DNA of 64,000 nucleotides from assembly GCF_037113525.1 (NCBI RefSeq), contig NZ_CP146963.1, forward strand, positions 1,798,001 to 1,862,000, read 5' to 3'. This document shows positions 33,908-42,846 of the stretch, in pieces. How positions within the stretch are numbered: position 1 is the stretch's first letter; the number at the start of each line of letters is the position of its first letter. Position numbers and translations under genes: made by a program. Under the pieces are notes generated by a model. The model saw nothing but the letters and a program-made list of their open reading frames with translations, was not told the DNA's origin and did no database searches. This DNA comes from Butyrivibrio fibrisolvens (GTDB lineage: Bacteria > Bacillota > Clostridia > Lachnospirales > Lachnospiraceae).

Positions 33908-35269
33908 ATGCTGTTAGAAAAACGTTATGAATTAAAATATTGGAACGAAGTTGCGCATACAACCCTTAATCCAAACGGACCGGGAGCTGTGCGTATCCAC
34001 CTTGTTCCTCCCAAATTCTTTCTTGTAAAGAACGCGCCATCCATCTGCGTTCTCAATGGCCAGTACCTCCTCCCACTTGGAGAGTCTCAGGCAATTCTTC
34101 TCACAGAATTCATCCGTCATGTTAATGCCTTCGGAGAAGGCGCAATGAGTGACGATCAGTTAAAAGAGCTTCTTGAAGATACCTACAAATGCGTTCAAAA
34201 GGTTTACCCAAGAGTACCTAAAGATATGATCGCAGAAGATCTTGATCGCCTTGTGGGAATGCTTGAGGACGTGGCACTTACAGGATATACCAAAGAGAAT
34301 ATCCCGCTTCTCTCAATCGGAGAGTATGCGCCAAACATGACAGCGCCGCATAGAATGGACCTTATGGTAAGCGCCATGACCAAGGATGGCAGATGGAACT
34401 GTAACCAGAAGTGCGCATACTGCTACGCTGCAGGCCAGGCAGCATCATCAGAAGAAGAGCTTTCTACAAAGGACTGGATGGATGTGATTGATGCCTGCTA
34501 CGATGCCCGCATCCCGCAGCTGACCTTTACAGGCGGCGAGCCAACTATGAGAGATGACCTGTGCGAGCTAATAACTCATGCTAGATGGTTCGTAACAAGG
34601 CTTAATACAAATGGTATAAATCTGACAAAAGAGCTGTGTGAGGGCCTTCGTAAGGCTGATCTTGATTCAGTTCAGATCACTTTTTATTCTCATGATAAGG
34701 AAGTTCACGAGAATCTTACAGGCGCAGGCGCTTTTGATAAAACAGTTGAAGGCATCAAAAATGCTATCGCAGCAGGCCTTTCTGTTAGCATCAATACTCC
34801 TCTTTGCTCGCTCAACGCTGATTATGAAAAGACACTTGAATTCCTTCACAGCCTTGGAGTTATCTATGTTACATGCTCTGGCATGATCCCGTCCGGCAAT
34901 GCTGTACGAAGCGCCCAGCAGGCAGATCAACTGACAGAAGAAGAGCTTACAGATCTTTTGAAAAAAGCGACTACCTACTGCGCAGAAAATGAGATGGAGA
35001 TCCAGTTTACATCACCAGGACAGGTTTCTGAAGAAAAACTTCGCGAAATGGGCCTGAACGTTCCATCTTGCGGAGCTTGCCTTAGCAATATGGCTGTAAC
35101 ACCAAGCGGTAAAGTTGTTCCCTGCCAGAGCTCTCTTTCTGAAAAGCCACTAGGAGATATACTTGAAGATTCCTGGGACAAGATCTGGAATAGCAAAAAG
35201 TGCAAAGAAATACGTAATGAATCAGCTAAGATGCTGCAAAAATGTCCATTAAGCGAGGTAAGGAGTTAA
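33908..35269 (+). CDS. Radical SAM enzyme with C-terminal auxiliary cluster Cys, tail-modifying candidate
   Basis: 453 residues. The N-terminal 130 residues are helical/beta and could be a peptide-recognition (RRE-like) domain. The radical SAM cluster is C165-xxx-C169-xx-C172 (CNQKCAYCYAAGQ), with FTGGEPTMRDDL as the SAM motif. The C-terminal region has C388-xx-C391, C406 (GKVVPC), C432 and C446, a SPASM/Twitch-like auxiliary cluster set. It lies between two genes for Cys-Ala-tail proteins. The last codons (R-S-stop) fall in repeat element copy B: GGAGTTAATC supplies the stop. The ending may therefore be shorter than in relatives, and one cluster ligand may be lost. Confidence 0.85.
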   Translation: MLLEKRYELKYWNEVAHTTLNPNGPGAVRIHLVPPKFFLVKNAPSICVLNGQYLLPLGESQAILLTEFIRHVNAFGEGAMSDDQLKELLEDTYKCVQKVYPRVPKDMIAEDLDRLVGMLEDVALTGYTKENIPLLSIGEYAPNMTAPHRMDLMVSAMTKDGRWNCNQKCAYCYAAGQAASSEEELSTKDWMDVIDACYDARIPQLTFTGGEPTMRDDLCELITHARWFVTRLNTNGINLTKELCEGLRKADLDSVQITFYSHDKEVHENLTGAGAFDKTVEGIKNAIAAGLSVSINTPLCSLNADYEKTLEFLHSLGVIYVTCSGMIPSGNAVRSAQQADQLTEEELTDLLKKATTYCAENEMEIQFTSPGQVSEEKLREMGLNVPSCGACLSNMAVTPSGKVVPCQSSLSEKPLGDILEDSWDKIWNSKKCKEIRNESAKMLQKCPLSEVRS

Positions 35270-35342
35270 TCAGAGATTAACTCCGAGAAGTGGCGCCGCG
35301 AGCTCCACCACTTCAAACAATTAGTCACTCGCGATATGAGGT
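35262..35342 (+). repeat. Palindrome-cluster element, copy B
   Basis: GGAGTTAATC/GATTAACTCC (35262-35284, the same palindrome as copy A with one loop change), then GAAGTGG/CCACTTC (35287-35314), then the shortened box ATTAGTCACTC-GCGATATGAGGT at 35320-35342 (9 bp fewer than copies A and C). The left end overlaps the stop codon of the radical SAM gene, and the GAGG at the right end is the ribosome site of the next gene (GTG 35350). Confidence 0.85.
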
Positions 35343-35349
35343 TAAAATA

Positions 35350-36687
35350 GTGAGTCGTAATAATAGAAATCGAAGAAAACAAAGAGATAAGCATAAGAGC
35401 TTATTTGATATAGTTAAACGTATTATTATCGTTTTTTATGCATCTATTTTTGCAGTTATTGCTCTGTTATTCATTTTGCTTATTATATTCGATGATGATA
35501 CAGAAGAAAGCGTTACTGATAACAAAGAGTTTGTAGAAGTGTCTGAAGATTCGGGTGAAGAAGTTGTAGATACGGATAGAATAGAGGCAGATTCTGATTA
35601 TGCGGATTCACAGGATTCTTATGATTCGGATTTACGATCAACTTCTTCTGACGCTGCACAAAGCGTTACTTATTATGATACAGACTATGAAGACGGAGAA
35701 TATCTCGATATATCTGCATACGAAACAGATAATCTTGATGAGATCCTGGGATATGTTATAAATGTAAAGCCTGATATGTCCGATGGTTCACTCTACATTA
35801 CTTATAATATACACTGGCTTGTGCTTGACTCTGATGAGGATGAAGTCACATGGGTCAAGATAGGTATACCAAATAAATATACAGAAGATATTAAAGCTCT
35901 AAGCAATAATATCGAAGACATCCAGTATATAAGCAGCTCCGGAGATTTTGTACGAATCGATTTTGATGATTCCTACGAAGAAGGCCAGGTCATCAATTTC
36001 TCTTTTTCCATCCATGCACACCAGTTGTATTATGAAAAAGGTTCTATAAGGCGCTATAGTTTTACACCCGGATGGTTTGACGAGATTGATGTAGAGCGCA
36101 TCGAAGTTAAATGGGACGTTTCTGATATTGAAGGTGATATCAATCCCTTGTGCCGTGATGGAGAGATCGTGGAAGACGATGGCATAGTTTTTTTCATAGG
36201 ATCTTTAAATGCCGGAGAAAAATTTAATACAACCATTGATATTCCGGATAAAGCCTTTGATGCGGATGATACCTATTCCGAAGAGCTTAAAGAAGATAAT
36301 ACATTTGAAAATCTGTTTTTTGGCGGCTTTTTTATTTTTCTGGTCCTTGTTCTGGTATGGCCGTTCCTTGCCTATCTGATATTCTACATTAAGGCATTTT
36401 TCTGGTCTGTCGACGCTTATCAGAAGGGCAAGATGAATACATTTGCAAAAGAATCTTCTGTTGGCGATTATATGCGAAGATACCGCAAAGAACATATGAT
36501 CGAATATATGGATATAGATAAAAATGTTCATTCGTATTATTCGTCTGGTGGAAGACACGGAGGCGGTGGCGGCTGCGCCTGTGCGTGTGCTTGTGCCTGT
36601 GCTGGCGGAGGACGTGCCGGATGCAGTACCAAAGATTTTTATGGTACAATACTAACTACAGAGCAGATTCACAAAATTCATGAATGA
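35350..36687 (+). CDS. Two-TM protein with cytoplasmic Cys-Ala tail (paralogue 2)
   Basis: 445 residues from GTG 35350, 7 nt after ATGAGGT of the repeat element; the in-frame ATG at 35290 lies inside the element's stem and has no ribosome site. Basic start (SRNNRNRRKQRDKHK), helix at about 25-50, then an acidic Asp/Ser linker absent from paralogue 1. The external domain is homologous (DEILGYVINVKPDMSDGSLY, WVKIGIPNKYTEDIKALSNN, FSFSIHAH), followed by a helix at about 315-340. The tail is GGGGCACACACACAGGGRAGC with cysteines 409, 411, 413, 415, 417 and 425, then STKDFYGTILTTEQIHKIHE. The tail core is identical to paralogue 1. Function unknown; proposed substrate of the radical SAM enzyme upstream. 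Confidence 0.75.
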   Translation: MSRNNRNRRKQRDKHKSLFDIVKRIIIVFYASIFAVIALLFILLIIFDDDTEESVTDNKEFVEVSEDSGEEVVDTDRIEADSDYADSQDSYDSDLRSTSSDAAQSVTYYDTDYEDGEYLDISAYETDNLDEILGYVINVKPDMSDGSLYITYNIHWLVLDSDEDEVTWVKIGIPNKYTEDIKALSNNIEDIQYISSSGDFVRIDFDDSYEEGQVINFSFSIHAHQLYYEKGSIRRYSFTPGWFDEIDVERIEVKWDVSDIEGDINPLCRDGEIVEDDGIVFFIGSLNAGEKFNTTIDIPDKAFDADDTYSEELKEDNTFENLFFGGFFIFLVLVLVWPFLAYLIFYIKAFFWSVDAYQKGKMNTFAKESSVGDYMRRYRKEHMIEYMDIDKNVHSYYSSGGRHGGGGGCACACACACAGGGRAGCSTKDFYGTILTTEQIHKIHE

Positions 36688-36759
36688 TCATGATGATCTG
36701 ATCGCTGAAATATTCTTGGGGACATTCCTTGGAATATATCTATAGAAAAGAGGACAACT

Positions 36760-39753
36760 ATGACACAAAAGCTATTACTTGTGGATGGACACAGTATTCT
36801 TAACAGGGCCTTTTACGGCATGCCTGATCTGACTAACGCTGAGGGACTTCATACCAACGCGGTTATCGGATTTTTAAATATCTTTTTTAAACTTCTTGAT
36901 GATGAGAATCCTGACTATGTAGTTGTTGCATTTGATACAAGTGCGCCTACATTCAGACATGATATATTCAAAGAGTATAAAGGAACCCGTAAGCCAATGC
37001 CTCAAGAACTTCATGAGCAGGTGCCGCTTCTTAAGGAAGTCCTTGACTCTATGGGCGTTCGCCGCTACGAGCAGCCTGGTCTTGAAGCCGATGATATCTT
37101 AGGAACCCTTGCAAAAAGAGCTGAAGCACAGGGCATGATCGTAACCCTTGTTTCAGGTGACCGTGACCTTCTGCAGATAGCAAGCGACAATATCCTTATT
37201 GCTAATCCTAAGACCAAAGGCGGCCAGACAACAGTTGAGCGCTATCACACACAGGAAGTTATCGATGAGTGGGGCGTAACACCTGAGAAGTTTGTAGAAC
37301 TAAAGGCGCTCATGGGCGATTCATCTGATAATATTCCAGGTGTTCCCAAGGTTGGTCCAAAGACAGCCAAAGAGCTGATGCAGACTTATGGCTCAATCGC
37401 AGGAATCTATGAACACGTTGAAGAGATCACTAAGAATGCAATAAGAGAATCACTTAAAGCTAACAAAGAAAGCTGCGACCTTTCATATACACTTGCACTT
37501 ATTAAGACAGATGCAGACTTTGAACTTCCATGGGATAGTGCGAAGCGTGTTAACTATTTAAATGAAAATGCATACAAAGAGTATAAGAGACTTGGATTTA
37601 AGAGACTTCTTTCCAAATTTTCTGAAGAAGTAGTTAATAATGCTTTTGCAAGTCTGGAAACAGCTTTTACAGGGGGAAGTAGTAAAAACTCAGGTTTTGG
37701 TAATGGGTCTGCCAATAATAATGGTACAGATGTAGCTAACAGTTCTAATGACGGATTCAGCGCTGGTAGTGGATTCGGAATATCTGAAGGATCAAGTGCT
37801 AAAGGTGGTTCTTCTGATATGAACTGTGATTTAGAAATAGAAAACATTTTAAGAAATGTACCTCAGAAGGTTGATGTTACTTCAGTAACTTCTTTTGACG
37901 AAGCACAGAAAATAATTCAGGAAGCTAAAGATTATGCAAAAGGCCATGACGACAGATTCATAGGCTTTAGCGTAATAGAAGATTCCAAGGATGCAGAAGA
38001 CTTTATAGGCCTTGGAATATCCTTTGAAAACGGTAAAGCATATTTTCTCAGAAACACAGAGAAATTTACGGCAGAATATGCAGGAAAGGTCCTTGAAGAT
38101 TTGTCCAAGGATTGCAGACTTGCAACTTTTGATATTAAGAACACATACCACCTTTTCACTCCTTATGAGATTGACTCTAAGAAGGCAAAAGGCAATTTTG
38201 ATATACTTATCGGCGCATATCTTCTTAATCCGTTAAAGGATGACTACACTCCTGAAGATATAGCAGGAGAGCACCTTGGACGCATGATGAAAAGCTACAA
38301 GGAGCGCTTTGGTAAGAGAAGCCTCAAGGAGCTCATCGAAGTTCCTATGCAGATGACTCTTGATCTTGGCATCCCTATGCCTGAAGAAGATACTAAGAAA
38401 AAGTCTAAGAAGGCAGCTGCTCCTGAAATCCTTCCTGAAGATGCACTCAAGCAGATAGTTGAATACGCAGGCGAAGTAGCAAATACCGCTATGCATGGAG
38501 CTTTTATCCTTGAGAAGAAGCTTGAAGATGCCAAGATGGCAGGTCTTATGCAGGAAGTTGAGATGCCCCTTTCCTATGTCCTTTATTCTATGGAAAAAGA
38601 AGGTATCATCTGTAGACGAGATGCACTAAAAGACTATGGAGACAAGCTCGCCGGAAGGATAGCTGAGCTTGAGCAGAATATCTACAAGGAAGCAGGAGAA
38701 GAGTTTAATATAAATTCTCCCAAACAGCTTGGCGTTATACTTTTTGAAAAGCTTGGCTACGAAGGTGGCAAGAAGACCAAGACAGGCTATTCCACATCAG
38801 CTGACGTTCTTGAAAAGCTTGCACCAGAGCACCCTTTTGTCAGAGATATTCTTGAGTACAGAGGACTTGCAAAGCTTAAGAGTACCTATGCAGATGGCCT
38901 TGCAGACTATATTGAATCCGATAACAGGATCCATACTGTATTCAATCAGACAATCACAGCAACAGGAAGAATCTCATCTTCAGAGCCTAACCTTCAGAAC
39001 ATCCCGATGCGCACCGAACTTGGACGCGCTATCCGTAAGGTATTCGTGCCAAGAGACGGCTACGTATTTGCAGATGCCGATTACAGCCAGGTTGAGCTAA
39101 GGATCCTTGCCGATATGTGCGCTGATGAGGGCCTTTTAGAAGATTACAGATCAGGCAAAGACATACATAGAGCTACAGCTTCCAAGGTATTCCATACACC
39201 TTTTGATGAAGTAACAGATACTCAGAGACGTAATGCTAAAGCTGTTAACTTCGGTATCGTATACGGAATAAGCGTATTTGGCCTTGCTAACGATCTTGGT
39301 ATATCAAGAGAAGAAGCCAAGGGCTACATGGAAGGCTACTTCCTGACATATCCCGGAGTTAAAGCTTACCAGGAAGGCGCTGTTGCTTTTGCCAAAGAGC
39401 ATGGATACAGTATCACAACATTTGGCAGAAGAAGACCAATTCCTGAACTTAAGGAATCCAATTTCATGAGAAGACAGTTCGGCGAACGTGTTGCCATGAA
39501 TGCACCTATTCAGGGAACAGCTGCTGATATCATGAAGATCGCCATGATCAGAGTATTTATGAGACTTAGAAAAGAGAACCTTAAGAGTAGGCTCATCCTT
39601 CAGATCCACGACGAACTTCTTATAGAGACAGCTCCTGATGAAGTTGAAGTAGTAAAGAACCTTCTCACAGAAGAAATGCAGAAGGCAGCAGATCTTAAAG
39701 TGCCGCTCATTGCTGAGTGCAGCATTGGAAAAGACTGGTTTGAGGCGAAGTGA
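36760..39753 (+). CDS. polA: DNA polymerase I
   Basis: 997 residues, longer than the usual 850-930. Residues 1-290 are the 5'-3' exonuclease (LVDGHSILNRAFYG, GDRDLLQI, LMGDSSDNIPGVPKVG). About 300-350 is an inserted Ser/Gly/Asn linker. About 360-590 is the 3'-5' exonuclease-like domain, without a clear catalytic DxE motif, so proofreading is probably lost as in many Firmicutes. The polymerase part holds DYSQVELR (D774), the RRNAKAVNFGIVYGIS O-helix and QIHDE (D951). It fills gaps in repair and removes Okazaki primers. coaE follows across repeat element C, an order often seen in Clostridia. Confidence 0.96.
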   Translation: MTQKLLLVDGHSILNRAFYGMPDLTNAEGLHTNAVIGFLNIFFKLLDDENPDYVVVAFDTSAPTFRHDIFKEYKGTRKPMPQELHEQVPLLKEVLDSMGVRRYEQPGLEADDILGTLAKRAEAQGMIVTLVSGDRDLLQIASDNILIANPKTKGGQTTVERYHTQEVIDEWGVTPEKFVELKALMGDSSDNIPGVPKVGPKTAKELMQTYGSIAGIYEHVEEITKNAIRESLKANKESCDLSYTLALIKTDADFELPWDSAKRVNYLNENAYKEYKRLGFKRLLSKFSEEVVNNAFASLETAFTGGSSKNSGFGNGSANNNGTDVANSSNDGFSAGSGFGISEGSSAKGGSSDMNCDLEIENILRNVPQKVDVTSVTSFDEAQKIIQEAKDYAKGHDDRFIGFSVIEDSKDAEDFIGLGISFENGKAYFLRNTEKFTAEYAGKVLEDLSKDCRLATFDIKNTYHLFTPYEIDSKKAKGNFDILIGAYLLNPLKDDYTPEDIAGEHLGRMMKSYKERFGKRSLKELIEVPMQMTLDLGIPMPEEDTKKKSKKAAAPEILPEDALKQIVEYAGEVANTAMHGAFILEKKLEDAKMAGLMQEVEMPLSYVLYSMEKEGIICRRDALKDYGDKLAGRIAELEQNIYKEAGEEFNINSPKQLGVILFEKLGYEGGKKTKTGYSTSADVLEKLAPEHPFVRDILEYRGLAKLKSTYADGLADYIESDNRIHTVFNQTITATGRISSSEPNLQNIPMRTELGRAIRKVFVPRDGYVFADADYSQVELRILADMCADEGLLEDYRSGKDIHRATASKVFHTPFDEVTDTQRRNAKAVNFGIVYGISVFGLANDLGISREEAKGYMEGYFLTYPGVKAYQEGAVAFAKEHGYSITTFGRRRPIPELKESNFMRRQFGERVAMNAPIQGTAADIMKIAMIRVFMRLRKENLKSRLILQIHDELLIETAPDEVEVVKNLLTEEMQKAADLKVPLIAECSIGKDWFEAK

Positions 39754-39809
39754 TCATATTATCTTATTTAGTATGTCACATAATAAAAACAGATTTGTTG
39801 GAGTGCTTA

Positions 39810-39873
39810 AATAAGTTTGAAAATATAATTTTTTCAAACTTATTAGTCGCTCGATTCACTCGCGACATGAGGT
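39810..39873 (+). repeat. Palindrome-cluster element, copy C
   Basis: A 14-bp perfect stem (AATAAGTTTGAAAA 39810-39823, complement 39831-39844) overlaps the conserved 32-bp box at 39842-39873 (ATTAGTCGCTCG...ACTCGCGACATGAGGT). The box differs from copy A at four positions. Its GAGG is the ribosome site of coaE (ATG 39880). Confidence 0.85.
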
Positions 39874-39879
39874 TATAGA

Positions 39880-40566
39880 ATGAAACTTATAGGTGTTACC
39901 GGAGGAGTAGGCGCAGGCAAAAGCGCTCTACTTACAGAAGTTTTGAATAAGTATAATTGCCGCGTTATCTTTTCTGATAACGTCGCAAACGATGTCAAGA
40001 AAAAAGGCATGCCCGCATACGATAAGCTCGTAGAACTTCTCGGAAACGAAATCTTAGAAGTAGAGCCAGACGGCTCCTACGGCGAGATCGACAAAAAGAA
40101 AATGGCGAAGGCTATATTTAAAGATGATGATTTATTACAAAAAGTAAACGCCATCCTTCATCCTGCAACTAACGACTATATAGCTGATGTAATCAAAACA
40201 GAGAGAGCCAAAAACGAAATAGACTACCTTTTTGTTGAAGCAGCCCTATTAATTGAAAACGGATATAAAGATATCGTTGACGAACTATGGTACATTTACG
40301 CTACCGAAGAAGTACGCAGACAACGCCTCAAAGCTTCCCGCGGATACTCTGATGAAAAGATTAACAATATCCTTGAAGCTCAGCTTTCTGAAGAAGAATT
40401 CAGAAAAAACTGCGATTTCATAGTCGACAACAGCGCAAGCCTCAGTGATGCGCTGTCCCAGATCGACGACCACCTCACCGCACTGGAGAGTATTAAGCAA
40501 ATTTTAGGCGATGCCCCACCTGATAATGATCTCGCCGGCGAAATCATTATCAGGTGGGGCTTCTAA
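39880..40566 (+). CDS. coaE: Dephospho-CoA kinase
   Basis: 228 residues. Walker A GVTGGVGAGKSAL (residues 5-17), then FSDNVANDVKK (the usual DADxIxR site, here altered), HPATNDYI, and FVEAALLIENGYKDIVDELWYI. It phosphorylates dephospho-CoA, the last step of CoA synthesis. The last 18 codons (about 40513-40566) are formed by a perfect 18-bp hairpin and so have no typical family sequence; homologues usually end near residue 200-210. The ribosome site comes from repeat element C. Confidence 0.92.
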   Translation: MKLIGVTGGVGAGKSALLTEVLNKYNCRVIFSDNVANDVKKKGMPAYDKLVELLGNEILEVEPDGSYGEIDKKKMAKAIFKDDDLLQKVNAILHPATNDYIADVIKTERAKNEIDYLFVEAALLIENGYKDIVDELWYIYATEEVRRQRLKASRGYSDEKINNILEAQLSEEEFRKNCDFIVDNSASLSDALSQIDDHLTALESIKQILGDAPPDNDLAGEIIIRWGF

Positions 40567-40575
40567 ATTTTCTTA
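40513..40575 (+). terminator. 18-bp hairpin inside the 3' end of coaE
   Basis: GCCCCACCTGATAATGAT (40513-40530) and its perfect complement (40543-40560) with a 12-nt loop, followed by TTCTAAATTTTCTT. It lies in the reading frame, so it encodes the end of CoaE (PPDNDLAGEIIIRWGF) and may also serve as terminator. Confidence 0.75.
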
Positions 40576-40584
40576 AACCCCCCA

Positions 40585-40612
40585 TAAATATTTTATTGAT
40601 ATATGCCGATAT
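40585..40612 (+). promoter_or_regulatory. Sigma-28 (FliA/SigD)-type promoter of the FtsA-like gene
   Basis: TAAA (40585-40588), 16 bp, GCCGATAT (40605-40612). The same half-sites and spacing as the site at 3888-3915. The start of the FtsA-like CDS lies about 87 bp downstream. Confidence 0.7.
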
Positions 40613-40698
40613 AAAAGCGTAGGGTTATAAGTTCCATGATTATTTGAATATGTAGTTGAGACGTAACTGTGTTTTTTATATTGCAGGAGGCACAGAGC

Positions 40699-42846
40699 AT
40701 GCCAAGTCTGGAGCAGAAAGATCAGAACATTGTATTCGGCCTTGATATAGGTACGAGAAATGTTGTCGGAACTGTCGGCTATATGAAGGATGGCAAGTTT
40801 TTTGTCATCGCCCAGAAATCCCGTGGCCATGAGACAAGAGCCATGCTTGACGGACAGATTCATGACATAGGCAAGGTTGGGGCCACAATAAGAACCATCA
40901 AAAACGAACTCGAGACAGAAACTGATATACATCTTACAGATGTATGTATAGCAGCTGCTGGTCGTGTTCTTCGTACTGTCGAGACTTCTTACGAAGAGAT
41001 GCTGGATGATACCAGATCCATCACTGATGAAGATATCTACAATCTGGATTCTAAGGCTGTAGAACAGGCTTATCAGGAGTTTATAAAAAATAATGAGTCG
41101 GATCTTAAGTTCTATCTGGTCGGCTATTCTGTACTACATTACTATTTGAATGATTATCAGATCGGTAATCTTGAAGGCCACAATGGTGGTAAGGTCAAGG
41201 TTGAACTTATTGCGACTTTCCTTCCTGACGACGTTGTAGATGGTCTTTACAAAGCCTGCGAGAGAGCAGAACTTTCTGTTGCCAACCTGACTCTGGAGCC
41301 TATTGCAGCGATCATGGTTGCAATCCCTGAAAAGTTCAGACTCCTGAATCTTGCACTTATCGATGTCGGCGCTGGAACATCTGATATATGCGTTACAGAT
41401 GGCGGCACGATCACAGCGTATGGCATGATTCCGGCAGCAGGTGATAACCTTACAGAAGCAATCGCGCGTCATTGCCTGGTTGATTTTAACACTGCCGACA
41501 AGATCAAGATCGATGCATCAACTCATGAGACTGTCACATACACGGATATCATGGGACTTGATAAGACTATCAGCAAAGAGGAAGTTGATACTTCTCTTAA
41601 GCCTCTGGTAGATCAGATGGCTGAGCAGGTGACCAAAGAGATAAAGCGTCTTAACGGTGACAGACCTGTAAGCGCTGTATTCGTAGTCGGAGGAGGCGGC
41701 TGTGTAAAGGGCTACACGGAAGCGATAGCCAAAAATATGGAAATTTCTGAAGAAAGAGTAGCACTAAGAGGCGAAGAGGTCATGAAAGACTTTGAGTTTC
41801 TTAATGCAGGAGATACAGCCCGCGACTCACTTATGGTAACACCTCTTGGTATCTGCATGAGCTACTACGAAGATACCAACAACTTTGTATTTGTTTCATT
41901 TAACGGAGCACAGACCAAGATATATGATAATGGTAAACTTCAGATCGTTGATGCTGCCATGCAGGCTGCGTTCCCGAATGAAGATCTTTTCCCAAAGAGA
42001 GGTCAGGCACTAAAGTTTACACTTAATGGTGAGGAAAAGTCAGTACCCGGCCAGCCCGGAGAATCTGCTGTTATCATGCTTAATGGTAAGCCGGCAGATA
42101 TTCATAGCAAGATCCGTGCTAACGATATAATTGAGGTTACACCATCTACAGCAGGAGAACCCGGAGAGCTTGAAATTGGCTCTCTTGCAGAGTTTAAGTC
42201 AACATTTAAAGTCAATGTTGATGGCAAAGAAGTTATGGCGTCAAGGTTTGCTACCGTTGATGGAGAGCCTCAGACTTCATTCTATAAGATAAGACCGGGT
42301 GATGACGTTAAGATCCTTGATTATGATACAGCGGAGCAGATCGCAAAGCTTCTTGATATCGAGATAACTCCGGATACCCTTATCATGATCAACAACGAAG
42401 AGGCAAACGCGGATACTCCTGTTTATGAGAACTTCAAGGTTGAGTTCAAGTCCAGAGAAGATACCATCATGGACTATTACAAGGATATTCCTGATGCCGA
42501 TGTTGTTGCCATGGAGCAGGAGAACGAGGAAGCCTTTGAAAATGCTGATGAAGCAGTGATCGCTGATGAGACGCAATTTGATCAGGAAGCGATGGATGAA
42601 GCTGTTGACTCCATAACACCTGTCAAAAATATCCTGGCCCATGACCTTCATGTGATAGTAAATGGGTCACCTGTGACTCTTCATAACAAGGCTGATTACA
42701 TTTTTGTTGATGTGTTTGATTACATTGACTTTGACCTTAGTAAACCGGAAGGCCGCGGCATTGTCACGATGCTCAATGGCGGATCTCCCAATTACATGCA
42801 ACCCATCGCTGAAGGCGATAATATCGAAGTATACTGGAAGAAATAA
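40699..42846 (+). CDS. FtsA/PilM-like actin-fold ATPase with long C-terminal extension
   Basis: 715 residues from ATG 40699 (GCAGGAGG upstream; an earlier in-frame GTG at 40669 precedes the ribosome site and is rejected). The actin-type ATPase core runs to about residue 400: VFGLDIGTRNVVGTVGY (phosphate 1), an SHS2-like inserted domain (about 60-200), LALIDVGAGTSDICVTDGG (phosphate 2) and VFVVGGGGCVKGYTEAIA (adenosine). About 400-715 is an extension with ubiquitin-like or beta-grasp repeats (LNGKPADIHSKIRANDIIEVTP; LHVIVNGSPVTLHNKADYIFVD), absent from classical FtsA. It may act in division or in a motility/pilus-type machine; the sigma-28-like promoter favours the latter. No ftsZ is near. Confidence 0.82.
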   Translation: MPSLEQKDQNIVFGLDIGTRNVVGTVGYMKDGKFFVIAQKSRGHETRAMLDGQIHDIGKVGATIRTIKNELETETDIHLTDVCIAAAGRVLRTVETSYEEMLDDTRSITDEDIYNLDSKAVEQAYQEFIKNNESDLKFYLVGYSVLHYYLNDYQIGNLEGHNGGKVKVELIATFLPDDVVDGLYKACERAELSVANLTLEPIAAIMVAIPEKFRLLNLALIDVGAGTSDICVTDGGTITAYGMIPAAGDNLTEAIARHCLVDFNTADKIKIDASTHETVTYTDIMGLDKTISKEEVDTSLKPLVDQMAEQVTKEIKRLNGDRPVSAVFVVGGGGCVKGYTEAIAKNMEISEERVALRGEEVMKDFEFLNAGDTARDSLMVTPLGICMSYYEDTNNFVFVSFNGAQTKIYDNGKLQIVDAAMQAAFPNEDLFPKRGQALKFTLNGEEKSVPGQPGESAVIMLNGKPADIHSKIRANDIIEVTPSTAGEPGELEIGSLAEFKSTFKVNVDGKEVMASRFATVDGEPQTSFYKIRPGDDVKILDYDTAEQIAKLLDIEITPDTLIMINNEEANADTPVYENFKVEFKSREDTIMDYYKDIPDADVVAMEQENEEAFENADEAVIADETQFDQEAMDEAVDSITPVKNILAHDLHVIVNGSPVTLHNKADYIFVDVFDYIDFDLSKPEGRGIVTMLNGGSPNYMQPIAEGDNIEVYWKK

